Part shown: piece by piece, positions 46,468-58,439 of the stretch | How positions within the stretch are numbered: the first letter of the stretch is position 1 | Layout: every line of letters begins with the position of its first letter | Source: Epiperipatus broadwayi | Taxonomy: Eukaryota; Onychophora; Udeonychophora; Euonychophora; Peripatidae | NCBI GenBank assembly: GCA_028023455.1 | Contig: JAQFVV010006294.1 | Span: forward strand, 4,183,001 to 4,247,000 | Direction of reading: 5' to 3' | DNA: 64,000 nucleotides | Position numbers and translations under genes: made by a program | Notes under the pieces: model-generated | What the model saw: only the letters and a program-made list of their open reading frames with translations | What the model was told of the DNA's origin: nothing | Database searches by the model: none

Positions 46468-48770
46468 TGATGAGAGAGGATGAAATTGAATAGAAAGTTG
46501 TTGGAGGATATTAATAAAAGTGGAAGAGATGGGAATAAAAAATTTTGGAATTACATTAAAAGGAGAAATGTAGGGGAGATTGATAGTATTACTAGATGAT
46601 GAGGGAATAGAGGGTAGCTCTAGAGAAGATTTAGAGAGAATTTTAAATAAATATGTAATTAATATAGAAAAGATGTTAGATGTGAAGGATAGAGCAATAG
46701 AAAACATGAAAGTATATAGTAATGGGAATATTAGGTTTACAAAAAATGAACTGAATGAGGTAGAGAAGAAATTGAAAAGTGGAAAAGCAAGAGGTTTAGA
46801 TGGATGGGCAGCAGAGATGGTGATGAATTTAGGATATAGGGGGAAAGTAAAGTTATCTTGTTTTAATAAGATGGCACAGAATAGAGTTTTTCCCAGTAGT
46901 TGGAATAATACATGAGTAAGATTATTATTTAAAGATAAAAATCATAGAAAGTTAAATAATTATAGAACGATAGTGGTAACATCGGTTTTATATAAAGTTT
47001 TTTCATATATGGTAGCTAGAAGAGTTGTAAAATGGATGGAAGGGAATAATGTAATGGGAGAAATGCAAGGAGGTTTTAGATTATATAGGCATATAGGAGA
47101 TAGTTTATTTGTAGTTACACAACTTATGGATATGAATAGAAATTCAGGTAAATAGTTATATATGAGTTTTATAGATATAGAGAAGGTATATGATAGAGTA
47201 AATGGGAATAGATTATGGATAAGTTTAGCAAATTTGGGAATGGAAGAAGCTTTAATGGTTATTATTAAGAAATTATATGAAAATAATTATTATATATATC
47301 AATTAGGGAATATTGAATCAGCTAAAGTTAAAAATAGGGCAGGACTAAGACAAGAATGCCCTATGTCACCTATTTTGTTTGTGTTATATTTAAGTGAAAT
47401 GGAAAGAGCAATAGAAAGATTAGGAAGGGGGATAGAGATACCATTAATAGGTGGTAAGGGAGTATATATTTTGTCGGGTCTTTTTTTTGCGGATATTTTT
47501 TTGTGTGCAGAAAGAAGAGAAGATATGGAAGTTATGCTGATGACATGTGCAAGGGTGGGTAAAGAAATGGGAATTAAATTTAGTGAAGAAAAATCAAATA
47601 TAATGATGGTTAATACTGGGGGGAGAAGATGTAGAATTTTTATTGGGAGATATTAAGTTAAGTGTGGTGAATAGATATAGTTATTTGGGGATTATTTTAA
47701 ATAATCAGAAAAATTATTTGGATGAATGGGAGAAAAAATTGATAAATGAAGCAAAGAAAAGAAAGGGATTGATAAAGAAATTACCATTGTTTTCATATAA
47801 TAAATATGATGTAGCTAGAATTATATGGAAGGGAGTTGCAGTAGCAGGGTTAATATATGGTAATGATGCATTATGTGTTAGTAAAGGGTTATTAGATTAC
47901 TTAGAAAAAGTTCAAAGAGAAATAAGACATGCACTGGCTGCAGATGTATGGATAGCAAAGGAGGCAATTCGAGGAGAAATGGGATGGTCAAGTTTTCATA
48001 TGAGAGATGCAAAAAGTAAAATGAAAATGTTTGGTAGATTGCAGTTTATGAATAATAAAATAGCCAAAATAGTATTTAATTGGGTTATGAGTAAAGAGCA
48101 GGTAACAAGATGGGTGAGAAAGGTAATGTGTTTTACAAAAGATTTGGATAAATAATTTATATCAGTATATTTGTACAAAAGATGGGATGATTGTGTTAAG
48201 AGGATTGTTGAGTGTTATAGTAGTAAGGAATGGGATAAAAGAATAGATGGAGAAATAATATGGAGAGTAAAAAGAGTTTAAATATATATAGAAATAAACA
48301 GAATATTAGGTGCGAGTTAATATATGATAATAGTAAGGAAAGTAGTTTATTGTTTAAAGCTCAAATGGGATCTTTAGCTACAAGAGAATATACATGTAAA
48401 TAAAAAATTTGGGTGCTTTATTTTGTAAATTATGTAAGAAAGGAATAGAAAATATTAAGCATTTGTTAATTGAATGTAAATGTTTGAAAACAGAAAGAGT
48501 ACATATAATGAAGTTATGAAAGAATAAATATGAAAAAAAGTGATTATACAGAAAGTGAATTATTGGTTATTATGCTGGACTTGGGAAAAGATAAGGGGGA
48601 ATTAGATATTAAGACTATAGAGTTGACAAAGATTATGTTGTGGAAATGGGATGGAGCAGAATATGGGAAAACTTAGAGTGGGGAATGGAAAATTAAGTGG
48701 CTAACAGGTTTATCTGGGCATAATTGCTCAGATATACTTGACTTCATTTAAGGAGAAGCCACAGTACATC
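46468..48770 (+). pseudogene. LINE-F: non-LTR retrotransposon RT, nearly intact frame
   Basis: After the linker (KKFWNYIKRRN) the RT begins: KARGLDGWAAEM, LNNYRTIVVTSVLYK, FIDIEKVYDRV, GLRQECPMSPILF, then FADI at 47486-47497 where FADD is expected, GIKFSEEKS, YSYLGI, and MGWSSFHMRDAKSK. A CX2CX8HX4C knuckle (CKLC...H...C) lies near 48424-48483. Frames 46580-46915, 46973-47155 and 47162-47656 share one reading frame separated by stops near 46913 and 47157; a shift near 47645 leads into 47643-48155. Loss of the second catalytic Asp (FADI) would itself abolish activity. It is the 3' counterpart of LINE-E and 5'-truncated. The clade is unresolved. Confidence 0.85.
48711..48734 (+). other. 10-bp stem-loop in the LINE-F 3' region
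   Basis: TATCTGGGCA, loop TAAT, TGCTCAGATA: ten consecutive pairs including one G-U. Stem-loops close to the 3' end are recognised by the RT in several LINE families, so this may be the template-recognition element. Confidence 0.6.
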
Positions 48771-49204
48771 ACAGCACATCACATAAAAGTTATTTCAGTT
48801 AGGAAAATGGTGTAGCTGTAGTAAAGTTTAAAAGAGGTAAGGTTAATTATGAATTATATAAATATAATATTATTATTGTTGTTGATAAATACATGTACAA
48901 TATATAGAATAATTAAAATAGAAGAAATAAATAAGATTATTGAACAATTTTGAAATAATGGGGATAAAAAGAAAATGTTTAATTTTTTGATAAAAATTTT
49001 TATATGAAAGAAATTAATTGATTATAAATATAGAATAAAAGAATAGTATTTTTTAAAATGTTAAAAATGCATAGTTTAAAATACATTTTTAAAATGTCAT
49101 TTATGGTTTTTTATATATGTGGGTATATATTTGTATATGTATATATCGGTATATATATGTGTATGGTTAGGTATTAATTATATAGGTTTAAATATTGTAG
49201 CTCT

Positions 49205-49233
49205 GTTGATGATTGCAGGGCAGTTGAAACTGT
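49205..49233 (+). ncRNA. Hammerhead-like hairpin at PLE-3 3' end
   Basis: UUGAUGA, UUGC-AGG-GCAG, UU, GAAAC: order and spacing of a hammerhead core with the C3 position changed to U and extra bases before GAAA. Same relative place as the hairpin in PLE-1. Probably a decayed ribozyme. Confidence 0.35.
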
Positions 49234-49792
49234 AAGCAAGAAATAATCATATGTTAACATTGCATTGTAAAGTGTTACTTAAGGAGTATATGGTTCATGA
49301 CTTTTATATACGTAAATTAATCAGTTATGACCACTTAGAATTGGTTTACTAATCTAGAATTGTCTGAAACAATATTTGTTATCAATAAGAGAAAAGGCAC
49401 TGGCAGATCTCTAGCCAGTACTGATTGATTTCATATAATGGAACTATATTCTAACAAAAAAGCAATGAGAACAAAATAGCATATTTAATATAAGGGGAAA
49501 TGTCTTCCATATCTCAATATACATTTTACCTGTTTATAAGCTTTATTTATAATATGTCTTACATATGCGTTAAAAATAGATTGTTTATAAAACATTATTC
49601 CTAAAATTAGAAACAATTTATTTATTTGAAGTGATTTTTTTCTTAATCGTCTGTTTTATTGGTGGAAGAAACAAAACTTCTTTTGCTTATATTTATCTTT
49701 ATATTATTAAATTATAGCAATTATTAAAATTTTCACTATCACTTTGCAGTTCAATACGATCTTCATAATATCAATATCTTAGAGGCAAAACT

Positions 49793-50030
49793 CTCTATAC
49801 AGTAGTGCCATTCAGTGCAAGCCAGAGTAATCAATAAATGTAAGAGGTTTGTGCATAAAATCCCCATCTAGTTGCCTTCTCATTCAATATTCCTAAACTA
49901 GTTTCTAGCTTGTGGCTTTCATCAGTGAGGAGCTTTGGATCTCTGGCTTGCACTGAGTGACACTACTCCATGGAGAGTTTTGCATGTGTGCTTGGGTATG
50001 CATAAATGGTGATCATGTGATGTCTAGTAA
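49793..50030. mobile_element. Hammerhead-bearing repeat, locus 4 (head-to-head)
   Basis: 49793-49941 carries the family in reverse orientation, from 'gcaaaactctctatacagtag' (end block) to the hammerhead and 'ggagctttggatct'. At 49942 it switches to the direct end block 'ggcttgcactga ... ggagagttttgc' and the terminal 'gtgatcatgtgatg'. No coding capacity. Confidence 0.75.
49890..49931 (-). ncRNA. Hammerhead motif, locus 4 (decayed stem I)
   Basis: Minus strand: UCCUCA, CUGAUGA, A-AGC-CACAA-GCU-A, GAAA, ACUAGU, U, UAGGAA. The core, stem II and stem III match locus 3 exactly, but two of six stem I pairs are lost. Cleavage would follow GUU, a permitted but weaker triplet. Confidence 0.5.
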
Positions 50031-50059
50031 TTTAATATCAATAGCTTTAAATTATTTAC

Positions 50060-50820
50060 AAATTATTAGCATACATAACTATCATGCCTTTTTTAATGTT
50101 TTGACCAAATATCATATATAAAACATTATAAAGTAATGGAGTCAGTGCTCCACCTTAAAGAAATCTCTCATATTACTTAAAAAACTAGACTTAATTGTAT
50201 TCTCCATAAATACAAAAGAAGTGCTATTCTCTAATAATTTTCAAATCACACAATTAAATGAGAACTACATCCCAGCATTTTGAAATTATAAAGTAACCTA
50301 TTATAAGATAGTCTTTCAAGTCCCTGTGACATATCAAAATACATATCAAGTTGTGAGTGCTTAGATAAAGCATGTGCAATATGATGAGATATCAACATTA
50401 AATTAGTATCAACAGATTTAATGGTAAGAAGCCATGATGGAAATCAGGCAATATTTTAATCACATCTGAAGTGATATTGTTATAAATATATCTCTCATAA
50501 ATTTTAGCAAAAAGTGATAAAATAAAAACAGATCTATAGTTGCCAAGTTCATATTTATCTCCTCTTTTGTATATAGGTACAATCTTAGATATTTTTAAAA
50601 TGTCAAGAATAATACATTTATTAATTGAAAAGTTGATGATTAATTGCAATCAAGCTGCCAAACAGTCAGAACAACCCATAATAATAAAATTAAAAATACC
50701 ATTACACCCCATAGAACATTTTGATTTAAGTTTTTAAAGTGCATTAATTACTTCAATAATATTAATTTTATTAACATCTATATTAACAACAACTTTTATT
50801 ATGTAATATAATATCAGATA
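50060..50820 (-). pseudogene. LINE-D: decayed RT fragment
   Basis: Minus strand 50398-50649 gives SKIVPIYKRGDKYELGNYRS and LFAKIYERYIYNNI, the RT finger block 'VPI-K-GD----NYRPIS-L----KI-E--I' of CR1/Jockey-type LINEs. Downstream, in other frames, are FDMSQG-E (for FD-SKAFD), KMLGCSSHLI, TPLLYN and MYANNL, the decayed YADDL. Many stops. Related to LINE-B by motif order but much older. Confidence 0.7.
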
Positions 50821-52155
<1,335 letters not shown>

Positions 52156-53293
52156 TTAATTTTAATTTTTTTAATTTTAATTTATTAAACATATAAGCTC
52201 CTTGTGATAAATAAATCACGCATGGAGCTTAACAAAAATACATGTGCAATAAAATAAAAAACATTAATATACAATAAAATAATTAAATAGAAATAAAAAG
52301 TTTTTGATTATCATCAATTACAATCCAGTTCATAATTAATTTTCTCAAAGTTTTCCTTGATAAGTCATTAACATTAAATCCAATGTTTCTTATAAAAATA
52401 TTATAAAATCTTGGACCAAGATAACATTTCTGATATCTGCAATGAGTTTTAAAGTACACTGGTTCAAATAATAAGTCAAAATCACTTGATCTAGTCACCA
52501 TTATTGATGAAGAATTATATTTATTCATTTTTTTGTATTTAATATAATAACACAAAATATTCACTAAAAATAATTGATGAATAGTTAAAACTCCAGCACA
52601 CTTAAATAATTCAAGTCTTGGCAAATCCAAAGGTTTAAACAAAATAATTCTTAACGTAAAATTTTGTAGTGTTTGCAATGACTTCAAAAAATATGCTGCA
52701 GTGCCACCCCATAATGTTATACCATAAGAAAGTCTGCTTAAGAAAATTTGTTTATATATACTTAAAAGGACAGATTTATTCAAACAATCTCTTAATCTAT
52801 AAAAAAAGAAAATTAAGTTTTCTTAATTTTACTTGAAGCCAAAGAATATGTTTATCCCAATGTAAATACTCATCCAAAACCAAGCCAAGGTAAGAAATTG
52901 TTGAAGTCCTGGTAATTTTCTGACAAGACATTTTATTAACATAAGGCAATTGAATTAACAAGTCTTTTGCTGGAATATTTTTAAGAGAATACATTATGTA
53001 ATTACATTTATTAATATTTAGTAGTAATCTATTACTGTTCATCCATTGTGTAATTTTAAATAAATCTTCATTCACAAGTTTCTCAAGTAAACTATATGAA
53101 ACTGCTGAAGTAACCAAAGCAGTATCATCTGCAAAACAAAAAATGTTAGAATGAAGAGAAAGATCAAGCAGATCATTAATATAAACAGTAAATAACAATG
53201 GTCCCAGGACTGAACCTTGAGGAACTCCATATCTAATTATTTCAGAATCACTCAAAAAATTATTAATTTTCACAAATTGGCTTCTATTACTTA
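52156..53293 (-). pseudogene. LINE-A: 5'-truncated non-LTR retrotransposon
   Basis: From 53,293 the minus strand enters in mid-RT: RYGVPQGSVLGPLLFTVYIND, then FADDTALV with FADD at 53123-53134 (catalytic Asp pair kept), LLLNINKCN and ISYLGLVLDEYLHWDKHI. A frameshift near 52,790 leads to a second frame (52283-52783) with LSYGITLWGG and LRIIL, the post-RT thumb and C-terminal region of CR1/Jockey-like LINEs. The stop is followed by a 3' UTR and the (TTA)n tail. The 5' end is joined directly to the (TTA)n tail of LINE-B. Moderately decayed; few stops. Confidence 0.85.
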
Positions 53294-53470
<177 letters not shown>

Positions 53471-53607
53471 TCAATTCATTTATTTAAGTGCTAAACAACA
53501 GCATAAAGCCAATTACAGCTTGCACATACAATAAAAGTGAAAATAAAACATATAACAAAATGAAAATATAAATGTATACATAATAAAGTAAAATTTAAAA
53601 GACAAAA

Positions 53608-54912
53608 TCAAACTTCACATTTCAGTTTAACAAGATTACAAAATTTCTTATAATCAATGTCACACAGATTAAGGTTACTCCCAATTTGATTATATAAAGA
53701 GGGTAACCTAAATAAAGGAGAAAATTTAAGAATATTAGAACGGCATGTTTGAATCCGATATACACAAGTAGACCTAGTATCATAACTCAAAGATCTAACT
53801 GAGATAGTTGAAACTATATCTGATAAAATAACCTGTTTATTAACAATTTTATAAAAATATTTCAAATCCCTATACTTTCGTCTAGATGAAAGATTAATCA
53901 TTTTACCCTCCCAAGAAACATATTTGAAAAACTTCTTTGAAATAGACTGCAACAAGTTACATCCTTGCAAAGAACTAGGGTTCCAAATTATTGAACCATA
54001 TTCAATAATAGGAAGAACCAATGAAAAAAACAATTTCCGTTTAGTATCATTACTGAACTGATAACCATGTCTAAGAATGGCACCCATAACCTTAAAAGCT
54101 TTACCAACAATCATTTCGAGATGAGGAATAAAAGATCCATTACAAGAAAACATAATTCCAAGATCTTTTTGGCATTTAACTGAAATAATTTTATGAGAAT
54201 TGATATAATAATAAAACTGTAAAACTTCAGATTTTTTGGAATAAGAAATAAAGGAACATTTATCAAAATTAACTGTCATATTATTTGACTGACACCAAGC
54301 ACTAAAGTTATCAATATCCTTCTGAAGGAGAACACATTCGTTCACTGATACAATTCTTCTAAAAATCTTACAGTCATCAGCATAGCTTAACAGAAAAGAA
54401 TATCTCAAGCAATCATTAAGATCATTAATGTAAACATTAAACAGCATGGGTGCTAAAATACTACCCTGTGGAACACTTAAATTGCATTCAAAATTCAATG
54501 AAACTTTATTATTGAATTTAATATATGCTGTACGACTACATAGAAATGATTGAAACCAATATACAAGTTTATTAGAGAAACCTATTTTATGTAATTTATG
54601 AAGTAAGACACTATGATCAACTTTATCAAAGGCTTTTGACAAATCAAAATAAATAACATCTAGTCTTTGACGATCTTCAATAGCATGAGCTATATGATCA
54701 TAAATTGTCAGTAGATTACTATCAATTGATCTATTAGGACTAAAACCATGTTGAGAAGAAGAAATTATCTTACCCACATCTGAAATAATTTTATTATAAA
54801 TACATCTCTCAAAAATTCTTGCAATGGTATGCAAAACAGAAATTGGTCTATAATTAGAAACACAATCTTGATCACCATTTTTGAAGATTGGAACCATTTT
54901 AGCACATTTCAA
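53608..54912 (-). CDS. LINE-B reverse transcriptase and C-terminal domain
   Basis: A 434-codon open frame. Motifs in order: VPIFKNGDQDCVSNYRPISVL (fingers, about 7-27), QHGFSPNRS, YFDLSKAFDKVDH (motif A with catalytic Asp), SVPQGSILAPMLFNVYINDL (motif B), SYADDCKIF (motif C; YADD at 54373-54384), MTVNFDKC (motif D), and KDLGIMF (thumb). The C-terminal third (EYGSIIWNP, and a region like 'PLF-LPSLYN') is the usual tail of CR1/Jockey-like polyproteins. The protein copies element RNA at a nicked target. The upstream part lies in another frame; the shift is at about 54,910-54,960. The true N-terminus of the polyprotein is not here. All catalytic residues are present. Confidence 0.9.
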   Translation of the reverse strand: MKCAKMVPIFKNGDQDCVSNYRPISVLHTIARIFERCIYNKIISDVGKIISSSQHGFSPNRSIDSNLLTIYDHIAHAIEDRQRLDVIYFDLSKAFDKVDHSVLLHKLHKIGFSNKLVYWFQSFLCSRTAYIKFNNKVSLNFECNLSVPQGSILAPMLFNVYINDLNDCLRYSFLLSYADDCKIFRRIVSVNECVLLQKDIDNFSAWCQSNNMTVNFDKCSFISYSKKSEVLQFYYYINSHKIISVKCQKDLGIMFSCNGSFIPHLEMIVGKAFKVMGAILRHGYQFSNDTKRKLFFSLVLPIIEYGSIIWNPSSLQGCNLLQSISKKFFKYVSWEGKMINLSSRRKYRDLKYFYKIVNKQVILSDIVSTISVRSLSYDTRSTCVYRIQTCRSNILKFSPLFRLPSLYNQIGSNLNLCDIDYKKFCNLVKLKCEV

Positions 54913-55487
54913 AACACTAGGAAAAGTACAAGAATTAAGAGACAGATTAAAACAAAGGCAAAAGGTACTGCAATAAATTCAGCTAGCCCCTTATAAATAA
55001 AAGAAGAAATATTATCACATCCTAAACTAGAGTGAGTCTTAAGCCTCCTAATAGCTACAATAACATCTTCCCTAGAGATATGATCAATTGTACATTTAGC
55101 ACTAGACAAATTGTCAGGAAATGTAATTTTAGAATCAATCCCATGTTGTGAAAAGTATAACTCTGCAAAATGTTTAGAAAAACCATCTGCATTTAATGCA
55201 GAACCATGAGTCATTTGAACATTTTTCTTACCCAAGCCTGAATTATTAACAAAATTCCAGAATTCTCTAGGATTAGAAGAAATATTAATTTCAATTTGTT
55301 TTATATACTCTTGTAAATCTCGTTTATAGATATATTTAGCCAATCTTCTAAAATTGATAAAATTATTATAATAAATTATGATGGTAAGATTTCCTTTTAA
55401 TAATCCTAATAAGAGTATATGAAAACCACAGAAGATAACCTTTGTTAAACGATAATTTATTAGGAATATATACATCAATAAAACCAT
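54909..55487 (-). CDS. LINE-B linker and RT N-terminal segment
   Basis: Contains PREFWNFVNNS and SHFAELYFS-type linker residues, then REDVIVAIRRLKTHSSLGCDNISS, the pre-RT block 'V--AI--L----S-G-D-I'. It overlaps the RT frame by four bases and the endonuclease frame by more than 100; both overlaps reflect frameshifts in one ancestral ORF. The hydrophobic end (FAFVLICLLILVLFLVF) is out-of-frame reading, not a membrane segment. Confidence 0.75.
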   Translation of the reverse strand: MVLLMYIFLINYRLTKVIFCGFHILLLGLLKGNLTIIIYYNNFINFRRLAKYIYKRDLQEYIKQIEINISSNPREFWNFVNNSGLGKKNVQMTHGSALNADGFSKHFAELYFSQHGIDSKITFPDNLSSAKCTIDHISREDVIVAIRRLKTHSSLGCDNISSFIYKGLAEFIAVPFAFVLICLLILVLFLVF

Positions 55488-56265
55488 TAAAAATTTTCAA
55501 AAAATAATCCAAGCAAAAATTCACATCATTAATTGAGTACATATTATTCCAATCAACTTCAGAAAATTTTCTACAAAGATCAACATAATTACCCCTCCCA
55601 TAATCCCTTTTCACAACATTAGAACAAGTAATTTTAGAATAACACATCTTAATATAAAATTCGATAGGTGGATGATGAACATCAATTGGAAAAGAAACAG
55701 AGACAAAGTGAAAATTACTAACTATTGGTACATTACAAAGAACACAATCTAAAGTACGCTGAAAACTATTAATAACAGGGTTATATTGTTGAAGCCCAAA
55801 AAATTTGCAAAATCTAAGCATTCTTAAAGCTTTCTGAGATAATAAAGAATAATGCGTAATAATCTTACCCTTAAATAAATCAGGCATATTCAAATCACCA
55901 ACAATGATAATATTATTATATCTAATCAAAAAATCTTCAAGTGCTGTCAAGAAGTAATCAAGCTCTAAAAGTGAGATATTATAGGTTTAAAATAAATATT
56001 TCCCAATATACATTTAAAATTATGATCCATGTAAACTTCACACCATGTATATTCACATACAGAAGAAGTAAAACATAGATCTTTATATAAAACATTTTTA
56101 TTGATAGCAATAAGAGTACCACCTCCTCTAGCAGCATATTCTAAAGATCTATCCGTACGTAAAATATTATACCTATTTCCGTACGTAAAATATTATACCT
56201 ATTATCAAGGAAAGAATAATCAGAAAATTGTTGTTTTAACCAAGTCTCTGTAAAAAATATCAAAT
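55366..56265 (-). CDS. LINE-B AP-type endonuclease (5'-truncated, one break)
   Basis: The intact frame 55366-55950 has VGDLNMPD (the catalytic GD-N), RTLDCVLCN and FPIDVHHPP (the D/S-DHHP block), followed by DWNNMYSINDVN, typical of the region after the endonuclease. Upstream, to 56,265, TETWL, YAARGGGTLIAI and EYTWCEV match the N-terminal half (TETWL and R-GGG--I), separated by a stop near 55,970. A 26-bp tandem duplication (56156-56204) adds a local break. It nicks target DNA to prime reverse transcription in the family. Confidence 0.8.
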
Positions 56266-56550
<285 letters not shown>

Positions 56551-57359
56551 GCTGCTTATAAATTGTTTCACAAAGTTTTGCTTCTTACAGCTCCCATCAT
56601 GTCAAGGAAAGTTGTCTTTAATTCTGAGCATTATGTACAGAATCAAGGAAGGGTGGCTTGAGCGCATTTTTATTCAATTAAATTTTAGATTGTATGTTAT
56701 TTATTATAGTGCTTTATATGTGTGTGATCTAACCTAAGCTTTAGAAAATGATATTAAAATACTTATAATGAAATAAGGTTTTTAGTTTAAATTGTTACTT
56801 CCTGTACCACTAAACTGATGATGCTTTTTTGATAAAATAAACGATTCTCTTATTATAAATGCAATAATATCTATAATTCAATATTTTACAATGTAAGAAG
56901 TAACTTAAATATTATTCTCTAACATATAATGCATTGCTTATCGATGCATATAATACTTACATAAAGTCAAACCACAATGCACATGTCAGTTATATAATAA
57001 AATAATAAATTGCACTATCAGCATATTTCAGGAGTAAATAATTCCCCAAGTCTTAAATATTGTTTAATTATTAGACTCTAATTTTAAGATTATAAAATCA
57101 TTATTTTTAAGAATATAAAAGTTATTGTGGAAGGGTTTTTTTTTATGATCAAAATGATTTATACATGGTTAAATGGGGATGCTCATGATTTATATGTTTA
57201 TAAAGTTATTTCTTAGTGTTTATCTGTTTGGGATGAAGGCTTAATTATTTGTCATTTCTTTTATATATATTTGCATTTCTACCTTTTTATATGTGGCAAT
57301 GGTCAGATTATTATTATTATAAAATGTCATATTTCTGTGCGGTTCATGCATTTTAATGG
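56551..57359. other. AT-rich stretch, nothing recognised
   Basis: No gene, RNA or repeat identified. In particular, no LINE 3' end is recognisable next to the (TAA)n tract. Confidence 0.45.
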
Positions 57360-57740
57360 TCAAACTGCATAAGGGAAGATCAGATGCCATTCCCAGGTTT
57401 CTAATCCATAGATTCAAACAAATCAGAGTTTCACAAGAGCTGGAGACTCTTGTGACCCAAATCCTGGATTCATGCACCTCCTAGCAGTCTCCTGTGACAT
57501 GCATCCTTGGTTAGAAGCAGATACACCTCTGCAGCTGGGGACATCCACCTCTTTGTTTTGCAGTGAACTTCACCTTCAGATCACTGAATCGATCACCTTC
57601 ATTCCATAAGTCATTGACCTCACCCTTAGAGGTAGCACTGCAACTTCCAAATAATATTAGCCTTTCACCTTCTCCTACACTCATCAACAGCCCTAGGTTA
57701 CTTAAATTCAAACCCATACACAAGTCTCTTGTCTAAATAG
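57360..57740. other. Second G+C-shifted block
   Basis: About 44% G+C by eye, against about 25% around it. Minus-strand frames 57511-57723 and 57241-57477 read through it with amino-acid content that is not low-complexity (e.g. LGLLMSVGEGERLILFGSC), but I recognise no family. A repeat of unknown type is possible. Confidence 0.4.
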
Positions 57741-58439
57741 GTTATTAAACGTATTTTCAAACCTGGAATGGACTGATCACTTATACATTCCTGTATTAAC
57801 TATATATGACACATATCAGTATTGTAAGCCACCATTACCTTCTATAAATGTGTGTAATGGCCAGTAGATGCTCCTAATCTAATATTTGTAAATTATTCTA
57901 TTATTTGAATGTTATAATAAACTAATATTATTCTGATTAAATAAGCATATGTCTGCATTGTGAGTCAGAATTATTTATTAATTGGTATAAAATGCAGTTC
58001 AACAAATCAATTAATTGGTAAATAAATATATCCATGGTTTTGAGTTACTTGTAGATTGAACCTTAATCCTGAGATCTGGTTAAAATTATCATAAGTACCT
58101 AAATCAGATAATAATGATAGAGTAATAAGTAATGAAGACTTTAACAGGTGCTAGTGTGAAGTAATGTTGTGATTAATGGAGAACCCTGAGAGAGTCCATG
58201 TTCAAACCCTGAGTTACATTGAGCTGTATAAAGAAGGTATGCTAGGTGATGTCAGAGATGTTAATCAGGCAGTTGAGGCTAGTAAGCCCAGGTAGGAGTT
58301 TAAACTAAGGGGCATGGGGATAACCCTGTGTCTGTTGGTTGAGAGTTCCTGCTTGATTGTTTGGTCTTGTTGACTGGTTATACAAAACTTGACTATTACA
58401 GTAAGTTTTATTACCAACAATTTTCACATTTTTGATATT
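57741..58439. other. AT-rich stretch with a possible SINE
   Basis: At 58,140-58,340 a less AT-rich patch contains 'gttcaaaccctg', which fits a Pol III B-box, but no clear A-box. No other feature recognised. Confidence 0.35.

Larger units (their letters stand above)
46073..49300 (+). mobile_element. PLE-3 with a nested LINE (interpreted composite)
   Basis: A 42-bp segment at about 46066-46108 is an inverted copy of 49254-49295; 18 bases, TTGCATTGTAAAGTGTTA, are identical (46083-46100 reversed, 49260-49277 direct). Next to the left copy is a decayed GIY-YIG domain (46177-46372). Just before the right copy is a hammerhead-like hairpin (49205-49233). These are the parts of a PLE with an inverted terminal repeat, as in PLE-1. 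A LINE of the LINE-E family fills the middle. I infer that LINE-F inserted between the PLE endonuclease and its 3' end; the exact junctions are not visible. Confidence 0.5.
53471..56265 (-). mobile_element. LINE-B: non-LTR retrotransposon with endonuclease and RT
   Basis: Runs on the minus strand from 56,265 to 53,471: endonuclease, linker, RT, C-terminal domain, short 3' UTR and a (TTA)n tail. It is 5'-truncated inside the endonuclease (the first visible motif is FFTETWL). Three frames with a few shifts cover almost the whole coding region, so it is fairly young. A CR1/Jockey-type element is suggested by the RT motifs. Confidence 0.9.

Noticed and set aside
54909-54960. Hydrophobic C-terminus of the LINE-B linker frame as a membrane segment
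   Set aside because: It is out-of-frame reading after a frameshift; the correct frame continues into the RT.
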